DNA of 64,000 nucleotides from Shimia abyssi (GTDB lineage: Bacteria; Pseudomonadota; Alphaproteobacteria; Rhodobacterales; Rhodobacteraceae). The translations under genes were made by a program, and so were the position numbers. Shown here one piece after another: positions 1 to 7,998 of the stretch. The DNA is taken from contig NZ_PYGJ01000001.1 in the NCBI RefSeq assembly GCF_003014475.1, positions 124,001 to 188,000 of the forward strand, read 5' to 3'. The stretch's first letter is position 1. Each line of letters begins with the position of its first letter. The notes below the pieces were generated by a model. The model saw only the letters and a program-made list of their open reading frames with translations. It had not been told where the DNA came from and ran no database searches.

Positions 1-271
1 CGGCAGATGGATCCTGAAGGTAGTTGGAGCGGATGATGGTGGTGTTACGCCCTGTGTTGCCGCCACCCAGCCAGCCCTTTTCGATGATCGCAACATTGGT
101 GATGCCGAAGTTCTTGCCCAGATAATAGGCCGTCGCCAAACCATGCCCCCCGGCCCCGACGATGATCACATCGTATTTCTTTTTTGGCTCGGGCGAGCGC
201 CACGCGCGTTCCCAGCCGGTGTGGAACCGGAAGGCTTCGCGGGCGATTGCAAATGCAGAATAGCGTCTCAT
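1..271 (-). CDS. soxB: Sarcosine oxidase subunit beta, N-terminal part (runs off window)
   Basis: Only the first 90 codons are present; the gene continues past base 1. The product would be the FAD-containing beta subunit of heterotetrameric sarcosine oxidase, which demethylates sarcosine to glycine in the cytoplasm. Seen: the family's basic N-terminus (MRRYSAF), the SPEPK segment before the Rossmann strand, the dinucleotide-binding motif GAGGHG at residues 39-44, and the GNTGRNTT flavin-loop motif at about 71-78, all typical of SoxB. The start ATG matches the usual N-terminal length of the family. The rest of the operon (soxD, soxA, soxG) would lie outside the window, so the complete subunit set cannot be confirmed. 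Confidence 0.85.
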   Translation of the reverse strand, partial: MRRYSAFAIAREAFRFHTGWERAWRSPEPKKKYDVIIVGAGGHGLATAYYLGKNFGITNVAIIEKGWLGGGNTGRNTTIIRSNYLQDPSA

Positions 272-475
272 GGGCATGTCTCACGGGCGTTAATTCGGGG
301 TCAGTGATTCCGAAGATGAAATCTGATGACACTGTAATGGCCGGTTGCCTTCTGTTGTACCCGGTTCAAACCGCCGGTTTCCTGCCGAGTTGCGACATGT
401 GGGCCGATCACGGGGTTTTGCCCTTTTGCCGGGACGTTCGGAGATATAGATGAGAGGGGAAGCTTTGGAGGCACC

Positions 476-1708
476 ATGATTTTCTGGATTATTGCGGGCG
501 CGCTGGCGTTGGTCACGACCGGAACCATTGCACTTTCGGTGCGGCGCAGCCGAGACGCCGGGGAACACCCGGCGGAATATGATCTGAGGGTGTATCGCGA
601 TCAGCTGAAAGAAGTTGAGAAGGATTTGGCGCGCGGCGTGATTGACGGAGCAGATGCTGAACGGATCCGGGCCGAAGTGTCGCGCCGAATTCTGGCGGCA
701 GATGCACAGTTGCAGGCCGAGAAATCAGGTGAGCGGGCTGGCAAACATGCAACCGCTCCTTTGGTGATCAGCCTGGGTGTTGTGCTGGTCGGGGCGAGCC
801 TGTTGGCCTATTGGCAACTGGGCACGCCGGGCTATGGCGATCAGCCGCTGGAGCTGCGCATGGCAGAGGCCAGCGAGCGTATGGCCAGCCGGATCAGTCA
901 GGCCGAGGCCGAAGCGCGTGTTCCACCCACGCCCAGCCCCGAACCGGAGGCACAGTTTGCCGCGTTGATGGAACGTCTGCGCGCCGCTGTCGCGGAAAAT
1001 CCGGATGATTTGCAAGGGCAAGAATTGTTGGCACGCAACGAGGCGTCGCTGAACAACCTCAAGGCAGCTTATGAAGCGCAGCGCAATGTAATCCGACTAA
1101 AAGGAGATCAAGCTTCTTCGAGTGATTACAGTATCCTAGCGAATATGATGATCGCGGCCACAGAAGGCTATATTTCGCCCGAAGCAGAAGCGTCGCTGCG
1201 CAGATCGCTGGAGATTAACCCCGGAAATAATTTGGCCAAGTATTACTGGGGGTTGATGTTTTTGCAAAATGACCGCCCTGATTTGACGTTTCGCCTATGG
1301 GATCAGGTACTATTGCAAAGCCCACCCGATGCGCCTTGGGTTCCGGCCATTCGCGCGCGCATCACCGATTTGGCATGGTATGCGGGTGTTGAATACACCT
1401 TGCCTGCGCCGCCGCATTCAGATGGCCTCAGCGGCCCGACGGCAGAAGACATCGAGGCGGTGCGTGACATGACGGATGCAGATCGCGCCGATATGATCCG
1501 CGGCATGGTGTCAAACCTGTCTGAACGGCTGGCAACCGAAGGAGGTACGCCGCAGGAATGGGCACGGTTGATTGGCGCCTATGGCGTGCTTGAAGAAACC
1601 GGCCGTGCGCAGGCGATATTTGAAGAGGCACAAGAGGTGTTTGGCACGGATCCGCAGGCGATGCAGATCATTCGCGAAGGCGCGCGCCGGGCGGGGATTG
1701 TAAACTGA
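476..1708 (+). CDS. ccmI: c-type cytochrome biogenesis protein CcmI
   Basis: 410 residues. CcmI belongs to the System I cytochrome c maturation machinery and holds apocytochrome c for haem ligation at the inner membrane. Seen: a first membrane segment at about residues 2-20, the charged cytoplasmic loop (DLRVYRDQLKEVEKDL) typical of CcmI, a second membrane segment at about 96-115, and a long C-terminal region with TPR-like helices (for example around NPGNNLAKYYWGLMF). A GGAGG ribosome site lies just before the ATG. Its stop overlaps the ruvX start as TGATG, so the two are translationally coupled. No other ccm gene is in the window, which is common because ccmI is often separate in Rhodobacterales. 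Confidence 0.85.
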   Translation: MIFWIIAGALALVTTGTIALSVRRSRDAGEHPAEYDLRVYRDQLKEVEKDLARGVIDGADAERIRAEVSRRILAADAQLQAEKSGERAGKHATAPLVISLGVVLVGASLLAYWQLGTPGYGDQPLELRMAEASERMASRISQAEAEARVPPTPSPEPEAQFAALMERLRAAVAENPDDLQGQELLARNEASLNNLKAAYEAQRNVIRLKGDQASSSDYSILANMMIAATEGYISPEAEASLRRSLEINPGNNLAKYYWGLMFLQNDRPDLTFRLWDQVLLQSPPDAPWVPAIRARITDLAWYAGVEYTLPAPPHSDGLSGPTAEDIEAVRDMTDADRADMIRGMVSNLSERLATEGGTPQEWARLIGAYGVLEETGRAQAIFEEAQEVFGTDPQAMQIIREGARRAGIVN

Positions 1709-2190
1709 TGGCCGAGATATTTGAAGAGATCGAAACCTTTGCAAGCGCCCTACCCCGAATGCAGGCACTTATGGGGTTAGACCTTGGGACCAAGACCATT
1801 GGGGTTGCTGTGTCAGACGGGCTTTTGTCAGTGGCGACGCCGCTGGAGACGGTCAAACGCAAGAAATTTGGCGTTGACGCCGCCCGCCTGTGCGAGATCG
1901 TCAAGGACCGCGCGATTGGCGGGATCATCCTTGGCCTACCGCGCAACATGGACGGAAGCGAAGGGCCAAGGTGCCAATCCACTCGCGCTTTTGCCCGCAA
2001 TCTGGCCCCGCTGGTGACCTGCCCCATCGGGTTTTGGGACGAGCGATTGTCGACAGTTGCGGCAGAAAGAGCGCTGCTAGAGGCGGATACGACACGAAAA
2101 CGTCGCGCAGAGGTTATCGACCATGTCGCGGCTTCCTATATCCTGCAGGGAGTGCTGGACCGGCTGGGGCATTTGCGCAATGCCGGATAA
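1708..2190 (+). CDS. ruvX: Putative pre-16S rRNA nuclease / Holliday junction resolvase-like, YqgF family
   Basis: 160 residues, normal for YqgF/RuvX. The family has an RNase H-like fold and takes part in 16S rRNA 5'-end maturation; a role in Holliday junction resolution has also been proposed. Seen: the first strand motif MGLDLGTKTIGVA with the metal-binding Asp, the central GLPRNMDGSEG motif, and FWDERLST carrying the DER motif, followed by DHVAASYILQ with the last conserved Asp. The 18 residues before MGLDLG are longer than in many relatives, but the ATG overlaps the ccmI stop, a common coupling. An internal start at the MQAL methionine is the alternative. Confidence 0.88.
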   Translation: MAEIFEEIETFASALPRMQALMGLDLGTKTIGVAVSDGLLSVATPLETVKRKKFGVDAARLCEIVKDRAIGGIILGLPRNMDGSEGPRCQSTRAFARNLAPLVTCPIGFWDERLSTVAAERALLEADTTRKRRAEVIDHVAASYILQGVLDRLGHLRNAG

Positions 2191-2218
2191 GCGCCAAAAC
2201 GGGATGAACGAGGACGCG

Positions 2219-2452
2219 ATGAGCAAAGACACCGTGTGGACACGCAACGAGGTTGAGAGCCCCTGTATTCAGATTTGCGTGGTGCATCCCCAAGAGCGGA
2301 TCTGTACTGGCTGTCTGCGCTCGATTGACGAGATCACACGGTGGTCCAAAATGGACCCCGAAGAACGCAGCACCATTATGGCAGAACTGCCAGAACGCGC
2401 GCCGCGCCTGAAAAAGCGCCGTGGTGGGCGCGCCGCGCGTATGACGCGCTGA
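2219..2452 (+). CDS. DUF1289 domain-containing protein
   Basis: 77 residues with this start. DUF1289 proteins are small cysteine-rich proteins of unknown function, probably metal-binding. Seen: the family core ESPCIQICVVHP, then ERICTGCLRSIDEI with spaced cysteines, an EITRW segment, and a basic tail (KKRRGG). Three in-frame ATGs exist, at 2180 (overlapping the ruvX stop), 2204 and 2219. I chose 2219 because AGGA lies about five bases upstream and because the family usually begins shortly before the first cysteine pair. It sits directly after ruvX and is probably cotranscribed with it. Confidence 0.75.
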   Translation: MSKDTVWTRNEVESPCIQICVVHPQERICTGCLRSIDEITRWSKMDPEERSTIMAELPERAPRLKKRRGGRAARMTR

Positions 2453-2491
2453 GTCGAGCCTTCACAGCGACTGACTTATTGTAGCCTGCAA

Positions 2492-2890
2492 TTATTGGAT
2501 TGGTTTGGCAGGCATTCTTGGCAGCGTTTTCTTTTTGGCAGGAATATCGCCTTGCCACGCGCCATCCCATGTTACACCGCATGATCTGAAGGCCAATATT
2601 AGCCCTCGCGAAACGAATGTGCGGCCAGTGGGGCGCGCACCGTCGTCAGGGTTGAAGGTTTCGTATCCGACGATTCCGTCCGGAGTGACCTCTAGCAGAA
2701 CAGCTCATGTTGGATGCCAACCTATAGTTCCATGCAGAATTGAAAAATCGCCCGCCAGATCATGTGCGAGCGCGTAATCAAAACTTGCAAGTTTTTTCTG
2801 ATACTTCGTAAATTCGACGTCGGCACATCACCACAAAGCGTCGGGAACACCGGTATCACGCGCCTGAACAGGTAAGGCGCACAATATGGT
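2492..2890 (-). pseudogene. Degraded gene of unknown family
   Basis: No intact gene explains this stretch, but one minus-strand frame reads like a protein. It ends at TAA (2492-2494) and is broken by TGA at 2705-2707 and 2828-2830. Between these stops the peptides look natural: FTKYQKKLASFDYALAHDL upstream, and VTPDGIVGYETFNPDDGAR, SCGVTWDGAWQGDIP and PRMPAKPIQ downstream. A third TGA (2891-2893) closes the frame and there is no ATG. I do not recognise the family. The simplest reading is a gene decayed by point mutation; a sequencing error or recoding is less likely because two stops would be needed. No mobile element is seen nearby. Confidence 0.45.
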
Positions 2891-3004
2891 TCACAACAGC
2901 GCTATGGTCTGGCTCGAAAAAATACCTGTCATGCGCCCTTCCCTCATGTATACGAAGTGCCACCTTTACGGCGGCACCCCTAAAACATCATGGGCGTTGT
3001 TGCT

Positions 3005-3058
3005 TTTTCAAGGCGCACCGCTTGGAAAGCGCGTTCACGCTTCGGAGCGCCTTGAAAA
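3005..3058. repeat. 12-bp inverted repeat with nested inner hairpin
   Basis: The arms TTTTCAAGGCGC (3005-3016) and GCGCCTTGAAAA (3047-3058) are perfectly complementary. Inside them AAGCG and CGCTT form a second short stem. On the minus strand the structure lies 12 bases past the stop of the 35-residue peptide gene, where it could end or protect the RTX-locus transcript. It lacks a clear uridine run, so simple intrinsic termination is uncertain. Confidence 0.5.
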
Positions 3059-3069
3059 GTGCAGACGCA

Positions 3070-3177
3070 CTAAACGTCTTTGTGACGTGCGTTAAGCAAT
3101 TGTAGTTGTTGGATGGCGACCGACCCACGAAGTGCGAGCAAAACCGCGATCAGGGAAAACACAAATAACAAGTCCAT
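3070..3177 (-). CDS. Possible 35-residue single-span membrane peptide
   Basis: A 36-codon frame that is not explained by another gene. It encodes MDLLFVFSLIAVLLALRGS, a hydrophobic helix at residues 2-16, then a short polar tail (QQLQLLNARHKDV). GAGGA lies about nine bases before the ATG. It starts 22 bases after the stop of the RTX-like gene on the same strand and is followed by a strong hairpin, so a two-gene transcript is plausible. Small proteins like this are often missed. Function is unknown; it could be a membrane partner of the RTX-like protein or a chance frame. Confidence 0.4.
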   Translation of the reverse strand: MDLLFVFSLIAVLLALRGSVAIQQLQLLNARHKDV

Positions 3178-3199
3178 CGATATTATCCTCGGGTCACAC

Positions 3200-4153
3200 T
3201 CAGGCCGTTTGCGCCGTAGATTGATCAGTGGTGGTGTTGCCAGCCGCCGCCGTGGTGGCTGCGGTTTCGACGACCTGTATGTCTTCGGCCGTTAGTTCAG
3301 GTAAAGCGTCGTCGACAGCCGCGACGATTGCGCCGTCGTACCAAACCCAAGCATCCGTTTCAGTGTCGGGCACGCCTGTCACTTCGACCTCCCCGGTGTC
3401 GCCTTCGGGGACAAAAATCACGATTTGATCATCTTCTCCGTCATAATCCGTAATTGTCGGTAGAGTACTAAAAACTGTGCGCTCGGCGACGGCAAAGATG
3501 TCTTCGCCTTCGCCACCGGTGCCAACGTCGTTCTCTGTCAGCCAGATCTGGTCATTTCCGGCCCCACCCAAAAGCGTGTCAGACCCCAATGTGTCGCCAC
3601 CGGCAGTGCCTTCGGCCCCGCCATAGAGGACATCGTTGCCAGCTCCGCCTAGCATCAGGTCATCACCAATCTGACCAATCAGGGTATCGTCACCCTCGCC
3701 GCCATCGAGCGTATCGTTGCCCTCGCCCCCGTCCAGCGTATCGGCGCCGTCTCCGCCTCTGAGACCGTCATTGTCGGCGCTACCCGATACAGTATCATCA
3801 CCCGGTCCACCACGAAGATCATCCGGACCATTACCGCCATCCACCAGATCGTTGCCCGAGCGCCCCTCGACCAGATCGGCGCCATTTCCGCCTGACAGGC
3901 TGTCGTCACCTGAACCGCCGCTGATAGAGTCATTACCGGGCAGCCCGTTGATCGTATCGTTGCCTTCGGTGCCAATAAGCTCGTCAGGTCCGTCTGTCGG
4001 CATCAGCTCTTCATCAACGGTCAGATCATCAACGGTCAGATCCTCATCACTCGTTGGTTCTTCGTTTTGAGTGTCGTCATCGTCGTCATCAATCCAGTGC
4101 ACCACGGCACCAATCAAAAGGGCAGATCCGAGTATCGTCAGTATTGTTAACAT
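3200..4153 (-). CDS. Membrane-anchored RTX-like calcium-binding protein
   Basis: 317 residues from the ATG at 4153. The first 20 residues form one hydrophobic helix ([17 protein letters not shown]) followed at once by WIDDDDDD and an acidic linker with a twice-used DLTV repeat. From about residue 55 to 205 come RTX nonapeptide repeats (GGxGxDxLx forms such as [30 protein letters not shown]), which bind calcium in a parallel beta-roll. The C-terminal 90 residues look like a small beta domain ([14 protein letters not shown]). The helix plus DDDD anchor resembles Roseobacter proteins of this type, and no cleavage site is obvious, so it may stay in the membrane facing the periplasm. A longer TTG start at 4210 is possible but would put a loop before the helix. 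Confidence 0.75.
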   Translation of the reverse strand: MLTILTILGSALLIGAVVHWIDDDDDDTQNEEPTSDEDLTVDDLTVDEELMPTDGPDELIGTEGNDTINGLPGNDSISGGSGDDSLSGGNGADLVEGRSGNDLVDGGNGPDDLRGGPGDDTVSGSADNDGLRGGDGADTLDGGEGNDTLDGGEGDDTLIGQIGDDLMLGGAGNDVLYGGAEGTAGGDTLGSDTLLGGAGNDQIWLTENDVGTGGEGEDIFAVAERTVFSTLPTITDYDGEDDQIVIFVPEGDTGEVEVTGVPDTETDAWVWYDGAIVAAVDDALPELTAEDIQVVETAATTAAAGNTTTDQSTAQTA

Positions 4154-4198
4154 TTTGAAAAATCCGGCAGCAGAAAAAGCAGGCCCAAAAGTTAACAC

Positions 4199-4258
4199 AT
4201 TTGGTACCAAATTGAGGCAAAATATTGATTTTGTTAAACTTTAGGAACCAATTTGGTT
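4199..4258. promoter_or_regulatory. Palindromic site pair upstream of the RTX-like gene
   Basis: ATTTGGTACCAAAT (4199-4212) is a perfect 14-bp palindrome. AACCAATTTGGTT (4246-4258) is a near-palindrome with the same ACCAA/TTGG halves. Their centres are about 46 bp apart, and both lie just upstream of the RTX-like start. They look like a paired operator for an unknown regulator. Confidence 0.4.
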
Positions 4259-4302
4259 GTTTCAGCGCGATTGTTTCCCCGCTTACAACAATAGAGCGTT
4301 CG

Positions 4303-5091
4303 TTACGCGGACAAAAGCCAGTGCACTACCCCCTTGGGCGTGTCCGGACGAAAAAATGCAACCATACGATCTTGTTGCTGGTCACCTGATACTGCACCCC
4401 ATGGGGCAACGCCGTGCAATGCCAGACGGTGCACCAAGTACCCTTCGCCCGGCGCGGCGAGCACCGGCACCCGAGGACAGGTCTCAAACACAATACGGCG
4501 GGCGGCCTGATAGGCGGCTGTGATGTCGACCCGCCCCCAATCGGTGCGCGGCACCGGGGCCAGCGCTGTTTTTAACGCATCGCGGATTATGTGGTGGCTG
4601 CCCTCCCAGACCACCATCGGCGATTGCTCTGGGGTGTTCTGGGTCAGTGGTAACCCCAGAATCCATTCATGGCATTCGTCGATGCGACGTTCCCTGTTCG
4701 GGCCAAAGGGTTTGAGGCCATCAACATGCGCGGCATCCCGGTTCAGACGATAGCGAAACGCGCCTTGGCCCTCGCCACGGCGCGGGCGCGGATAGCCCGG
4801 GCGCATGACAGACAGCTGAGCGCGGTGCAACGGCAACACCTCGCCAAACAATTCCATAATCACTGCGCGCGCGCGCGCGTGAAGCGGCGGCCCGCCGGGC
4901 AAGACGCCGTGGTCATCGTTACGCAAAGCGTCGACACCTATGAACCATGTGTCTTCGCAGTCCCACCATTGCGCCAGAGCGGGATCACGCATTGCCTGAT
5001 CCGCCTGCGAATGCGCATGGCGCGCCCAGTCGAGACCTGTTTGATCAAACCCAATGGGCATCCAGCCACGTTCAAAAAACTGCGCGCTCAT
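4303..5091 (-). CDS. Phytanoyl-CoA dioxygenase-like (2-oxoglutarate/Fe(II)) protein
   Basis: 262 residues. Seen: an HVDG motif (the HxD of a 2-oxoglutarate dioxygenase iron site) in the middle, and further on LVHRLALHGVAPW with a candidate distal histidine, then RMVAFFRP with a candidate 2-oxoglutarate-binding arginine. This pattern fits a double-stranded beta-helix oxygenase that hydroxylates an unknown small molecule in the cytoplasm. The WEGSHHIIRDAL segment resembles the G(S/T)H loop of phytanoyl-CoA hydroxylases. It lies 25 bases after dusA on the same strand and probably shares its transcript. The substrate cannot be told from sequence. Confidence 0.65.
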   Translation of the reverse strand: MSAQFFERGWMPIGFDQTGLDWARHAHSQADQAMRDPALAQWWDCEDTWFIGVDALRNDDHGVLPGGPPLHARARAVIMELFGEVLPLHRAQLSVMRPGYPRPRRGEGQGAFRYRLNRDAAHVDGLKPFGPNRERRIDECHEWILGLPLTQNTPEQSPMVVWEGSHHIIRDALKTALAPVPRTDWGRVDITAAYQAARRIVFETCPRVPVLAAPGEGYLVHRLALHGVAPWGAVSGDQQQDRMVAFFRPDTPKGVVHWLLSA

Positions 5092-5116
5092 GTAGTATGC
5101 CTTGTTTCAAGATTGA

Positions 5117-6136
5117 TCAGGCCGCTGATTGAACCTGCACCTGCTCCAGCGCCTTTTCAACCACTTCCGGCCCTGCACCGGGACGCGTGGCGTTTTCCGA
5201 GATATACCGCCGCCAGCCGCGCGCGCCGGGGCGTCCGGCAAACAGCCCAAGCATATGCCGGGTGATCTGGTTGAGTTTGCCGCCATCAGACAGGTGCGCC
5301 TCGATATAAGGCAGCATCGCCAAGGTAACAGAATGGGCATCACTGACACGTTCCAGACCGTAGATGCGGCGATCCGCATCCAACAGAATATCGGCGGGCG
5401 TGTGATATGCGCTGCGCCCGATCATGACGCCGTCAAGCCCCTGATCAAGGTGCAACATCGCCTCGTCCAGCGTGGTGATGCCGCCATTGATCGAAATGTG
5501 CATATCGGAAAATGCCGATTTCATCGCGTGTACCAACGGGTAGTCCAACGGCGGAATGTCGCGGTTTTCCTTGGGGCTGAGCCCCTGCAACCACGCCTTG
5601 CGGGCATGGATGGACACGCGCGTCACCCCGGCGTTCCGTACCTTGGTCAGGAAATCGGGCAAAACATCGCGCGGTTCCTGATCGTCCACACCAATCCGGC
5701 ATTTCACCGTTACTTCGACAGGCGACGCCGCGATCATGGCGGCCACACATTCGGCAACCAGATCGGAGGATTTCATCAGCACAGCGCCGAAAGTCCCTGA
5801 TTGAACACGATCAGACGGGCAACCCACATTGAGGTTGATCTCATCATACCCCGCTTGCGCGCCAAGTCGCGTCGCTTCAGCCAGCTCCTTTGGGTCACTA
5901 CCGCCAAGTTGCAGCGCGACCGGGTGTTCAGCAACGGAATACTTCAGCAGATGCAACGCCCCCCCCCGTACCAATGCCGGCGCTGTGACCATCTCTGTAT
6001 AGAGAAGCGTTTGCGACGACATTAAACGATGCAGGTACCGGCAATGACGATCAGTCCAATCCATCATGGGTGCCACGCTTAAACGCGCGCTATGTTGGAC
6101 GTCTGGCATTTTCGGTTTTAGAGATACTTGTGCCAC
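5117..6136 (-). CDS. dusA: tRNA-dihydrouridine(20/20a) synthase DusA
   Basis: 339 residues. DusA is an FMN enzyme that reduces uridine 20/20a in the D-loop of tRNA using NADPH. Seen: LSVAPMMDWTDRHCRY with the DusA-type PMMDWTD motif, NLNVGCPSDRVQSG with the catalytic cysteine in the NVGCPS motif, VTVKCRIGVDD, VSIHARKAWLQGLSPKENR, which is specific for DusA, and NGGITTLDEA for phosphate binding of FMN. The C-terminal helical domain (HMLGLFAGRPGARGWRR) is complete. An alternative start at MPDVQ, nine codons inside, cannot be excluded. It is followed by the dioxygenase-like gene. Confidence 0.93.
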   Translation of the reverse strand: MAQVSLKPKMPDVQHSARLSVAPMMDWTDRHCRYLHRLMSSQTLLYTEMVTAPALVRGGALHLLKYSVAEHPVALQLGGSDPKELAEATRLGAQAGYDEINLNVGCPSDRVQSGTFGAVLMKSSDLVAECVAAMIAASPVEVTVKCRIGVDDQEPRDVLPDFLTKVRNAGVTRVSIHARKAWLQGLSPKENRDIPPLDYPLVHAMKSAFSDMHISINGGITTLDEAMLHLDQGLDGVMIGRSAYHTPADILLDADRRIYGLERVSDAHSVTLAMLPYIEAHLSDGGKLNQITRHMLGLFAGRPGARGWRRYISENATRPGAGPEVVEKALEQVQVQSAA

Positions 6137-6226
6137 AGTGGTCTGAACTCATCTTAGAGTAAACAAAATCGCTTTGCGCGTTCGGGACATATAGGCGTTT
6201 GAGAGCCGCGACACAAACCGTTGCGT

Positions 6227-6400
6227 ATGCGTGCGGTATCTCGGGTTTGGCCCCGACCATCAGATGGCAGTTTTGTGGCGCGGTTCGCGTGGCAACGAAG
6301 CCGGTGTTTTGTGACGTTACACTATGTGCTGGAAGACATGCGCCGTGAAGATGAAGGCGCCTTTGTTGAGACAATCAGGCGCGCAAAACTGCGCACCTGA
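6227..6400 (+). CDS. Possible 57-residue hypothetical protein
   Basis: The 300 bases between dusA and the SnoaL-like gene hold one frame of interest: ATG at 6227 to TGA at 6398-6400. The end of the peptide, FVTLHYVLEDMRREDEGAF and TIRRAKLRT, looks like natural protein; the start (MRAVSRVWPRP) does not, and no ribosome site is visible. It could be a short gene or the remnant of a longer one. I do not recognise a family, and nothing else in the stretch looks functional. Confidence 0.22.
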   Translation: MRAVSRVWPRPSDGSFVARFAWQRSRCFVTLHYVLEDMRREDEGAFVETIRRAKLRT

Positions 6401-6436
6401 TCGCGTTGCACCTAAGTCAGGTGATGGGAGGTGGGC

Positions 6437-6937
6437 TTACTCAACCGCTGGCACATACTTTCCCAGCCCAACCGCTTCGGCAAACGGAATTGGGTTAAAA
6501 TACTCGCGGAAAAGGGTGATCTTTCCCTCGTCATCGAAATTGAACACTGTCATGTATTGCTGCAAATAGGGCTTCTCAGCGCCCTTAAAATCGATCATCC
6601 CGTCGATTTCCGCCAAAACCACGTTTGCGTCGTTTGTGGGGTAAATCGCCAGAATGTCGAAGCGTACGTGGTTGGTCGCGTCGGGAAAGCCAGCGAACAA
6701 CTCGTGAATGCCCTCGCGTGTTTCGACACGGTTCATAAAGTTGCTGGGCGCATAAGGCATGTCCTGTACAGCTTCATCAGCCAGAAGCTCCGCAAATGAG
6801 GGCACATCCTTGTTTTCAAGGAATTGATAAAAATCTTTAATTGTCTGAATGTTAGCCGCCTGATCTGCTGCTACGGCGCCGCCAGATACAATTGTTGACG
6901 CCGCGATGGCTGCCGCTGCGAGTGTTGACCTGTTCAT
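6437..6937 (-). CDS. Secreted SnoaL-like / NTF2-fold protein
   Basis: 166 residues. The first 23 residues form a Sec signal peptide (basic MNRS, hydrophobic AAAAIAASTIVSGGA, cleavage after AVA or AAD). The rest fits the SnoaL-like NTF2 fold: IKDFYQFLENKDVPSFAELLADEAV, a REGIHELF helix, and beta strands such as VVLAEIDGMIDFKG and YMTVFNFDDEGKITLFREYFNP. Such proteins are ketosteroid-isomerase-like and often bind or isomerise small molecules; here it would act in the periplasm. It is divergent from the LysR gene, so that regulator may control it. An AAGGAGAT ribosome site precedes the ATG. Confidence 0.75.
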   Translation of the reverse strand: MNRSTLAAAAIAASTIVSGGAVAADQAANIQTIKDFYQFLENKDVPSFAELLADEAVQDMPYAPSNFMNRVETREGIHELFAGFPDATNHVRFDILAIYPTNDANVVLAEIDGMIDFKGAEKPYLQQYMTVFNFDDEGKITLFREYFNPIPFAEAVGLGKYVPAVE

Positions 6938-6984
6938 GGTAATCTCCTTGTTAGGTTGCTCGCATTCCCCTAAAGACCGAGCTG

Positions 6985-7039
6985 CCCTAATTTAAGGGTG
7001 GATTTTTCCGCAGTTAATGGGGCAATTTTCCACTGTTAA
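6985..7039. promoter_or_regulatory. Divergent promoter region with repeated operator-like sites
   Basis: TTTTCCGCAGTTAA (7004-7017) and TTTTCCACTGTTAA (7026-7039) match at 12 of 14 positions and start 22 bp apart, two helical turns. CCCTAATTTAAGGG (6985-6998), a near-palindrome, lies beside them. All sit between a LysR-family gene and the divergent SnoaL-like gene, where a LysR protein would bind. Confidence 0.45.
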
Positions 7040-7074
7040 CATGTATGAAATCCAACCTTAAAGGGATCGGAACG

Positions 7075-7953
7075 ATGCGCCTGCCGCTTGTGATGCTTGA
7101 AATATTTACTGCCATAGCGGAGCACGGCAGCTTGCGAGGCGCAGCAGAATCTCTGGGCCTGACACCGTCAACTGTTAGCCATCAGTTGAAAAACCTGGAA
7201 ACTCAGATTGGGACTAAATTGGTCGTGCGCACCTCGCGGTCGCTTAGCCTTACAGAAGCAGGAAAGGCACTGTTTGAGGGGACGGCGCCGGGTTTCTCCC
7301 AGATTGCACAGGGATTCGGAAACGCGCGTATGGCCGGTCAACGCCCGCGTGGCCCCCTAAATGTCGCCATGCCCGAACTGGCCTATCATGCAGTTCTGGC
7401 CGAAGCTTTGAGGCGGTTCCAGACAGAACACCCCGACATTGAACTTGAATTGTCGATTGGTGACGGGCTTGTCGACATTCTCAAAGACGGGCGCCACGCT
7501 GGAATCAGATCGGGTGAAATCATATCGGAAAACATGGTCGCCATCCGATTGACCCCCCCTCTCAGGCTCGCTGTTGCGGGGGCTCCGGGGTATTTTTCAA
7601 TAAATGGCATACCGCAATCCCCTCAGGATTTGCAAAACCACAATTGCATTCGATACAGGTTTATCAGTTCAGGTCAGTTTGCGCCTTGGGTGTTTTCTGG
7701 CGAGGATGCGGATTACACGATTGCCGTGACCGGCAGCACGATCGTGAATTCCCTGCCTGTCGCGGTGAATGCCGCGATTGAGGAGTGTGGGCTGGTGTTT
7801 CTGTTGCGTGACTACATCAAAGAAGAAATCGACACAGGCAAATTGCAGGTTGTTCTGGATGACCATGCAACCCATACGGCGGGGTTGTTTTTGTATTTTC
7901 CTACGGAATACCGAAACTACAAACCTTTGCGCGCGCTGATCGACTTTCTCTAA
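7075..7953 (+). CDS. LysR-family transcriptional regulator
   Basis: 292 residues from the ATG at 7075. Seen: the winged helix-turn-helix at about residues 10-60 (GSLRGAAESLGLTPSTVSHQ, then LETQIGTKLVVRTSRSLSLTEAGKAL), then a periplasmic-binding-protein-like effector domain to the C-terminus, of the GcvA/AmpR-like kind (PLNVAMPELAYHAVLAEAL, GIRSGEIISENM). I chose 7075 because AGGGATCGG lies upstream and because LysR proteins usually begin six to ten residues before the first helix; the longer frame from 7045 has no ribosome site and would overlap the candidate operators. Probable target: the divergent SnoaL-like gene and itself. The effector is unknown. Confidence 0.82.
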   Translation: MRLPLVMLEIFTAIAEHGSLRGAAESLGLTPSTVSHQLKNLETQIGTKLVVRTSRSLSLTEAGKALFEGTAPGFSQIAQGFGNARMAGQRPRGPLNVAMPELAYHAVLAEALRRFQTEHPDIELELSIGDGLVDILKDGRHAGIRSGEIISENMVAIRLTPPLRLAVAGAPGYFSINGIPQSPQDLQNHNCIRYRFISSGQFAPWVFSGEDADYTIAVTGSTIVNSLPVAVNAAIEECGLVFLLRDYIKEEIDTGKLQVVLDDHATHTAGLFLYFPTEYRNYKPLRALIDFL

Positions 7954-7998
7954 CAGGCGACCATTAGTTCTTCCGCGTGGAAGCCAGCGGGTTCCAAT

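Noticed and set aside
2886-3095. Plus-strand 69-codon frame
   Set aside because: It runs through the nested hairpin, has no ribosome site and no protein-like pattern.
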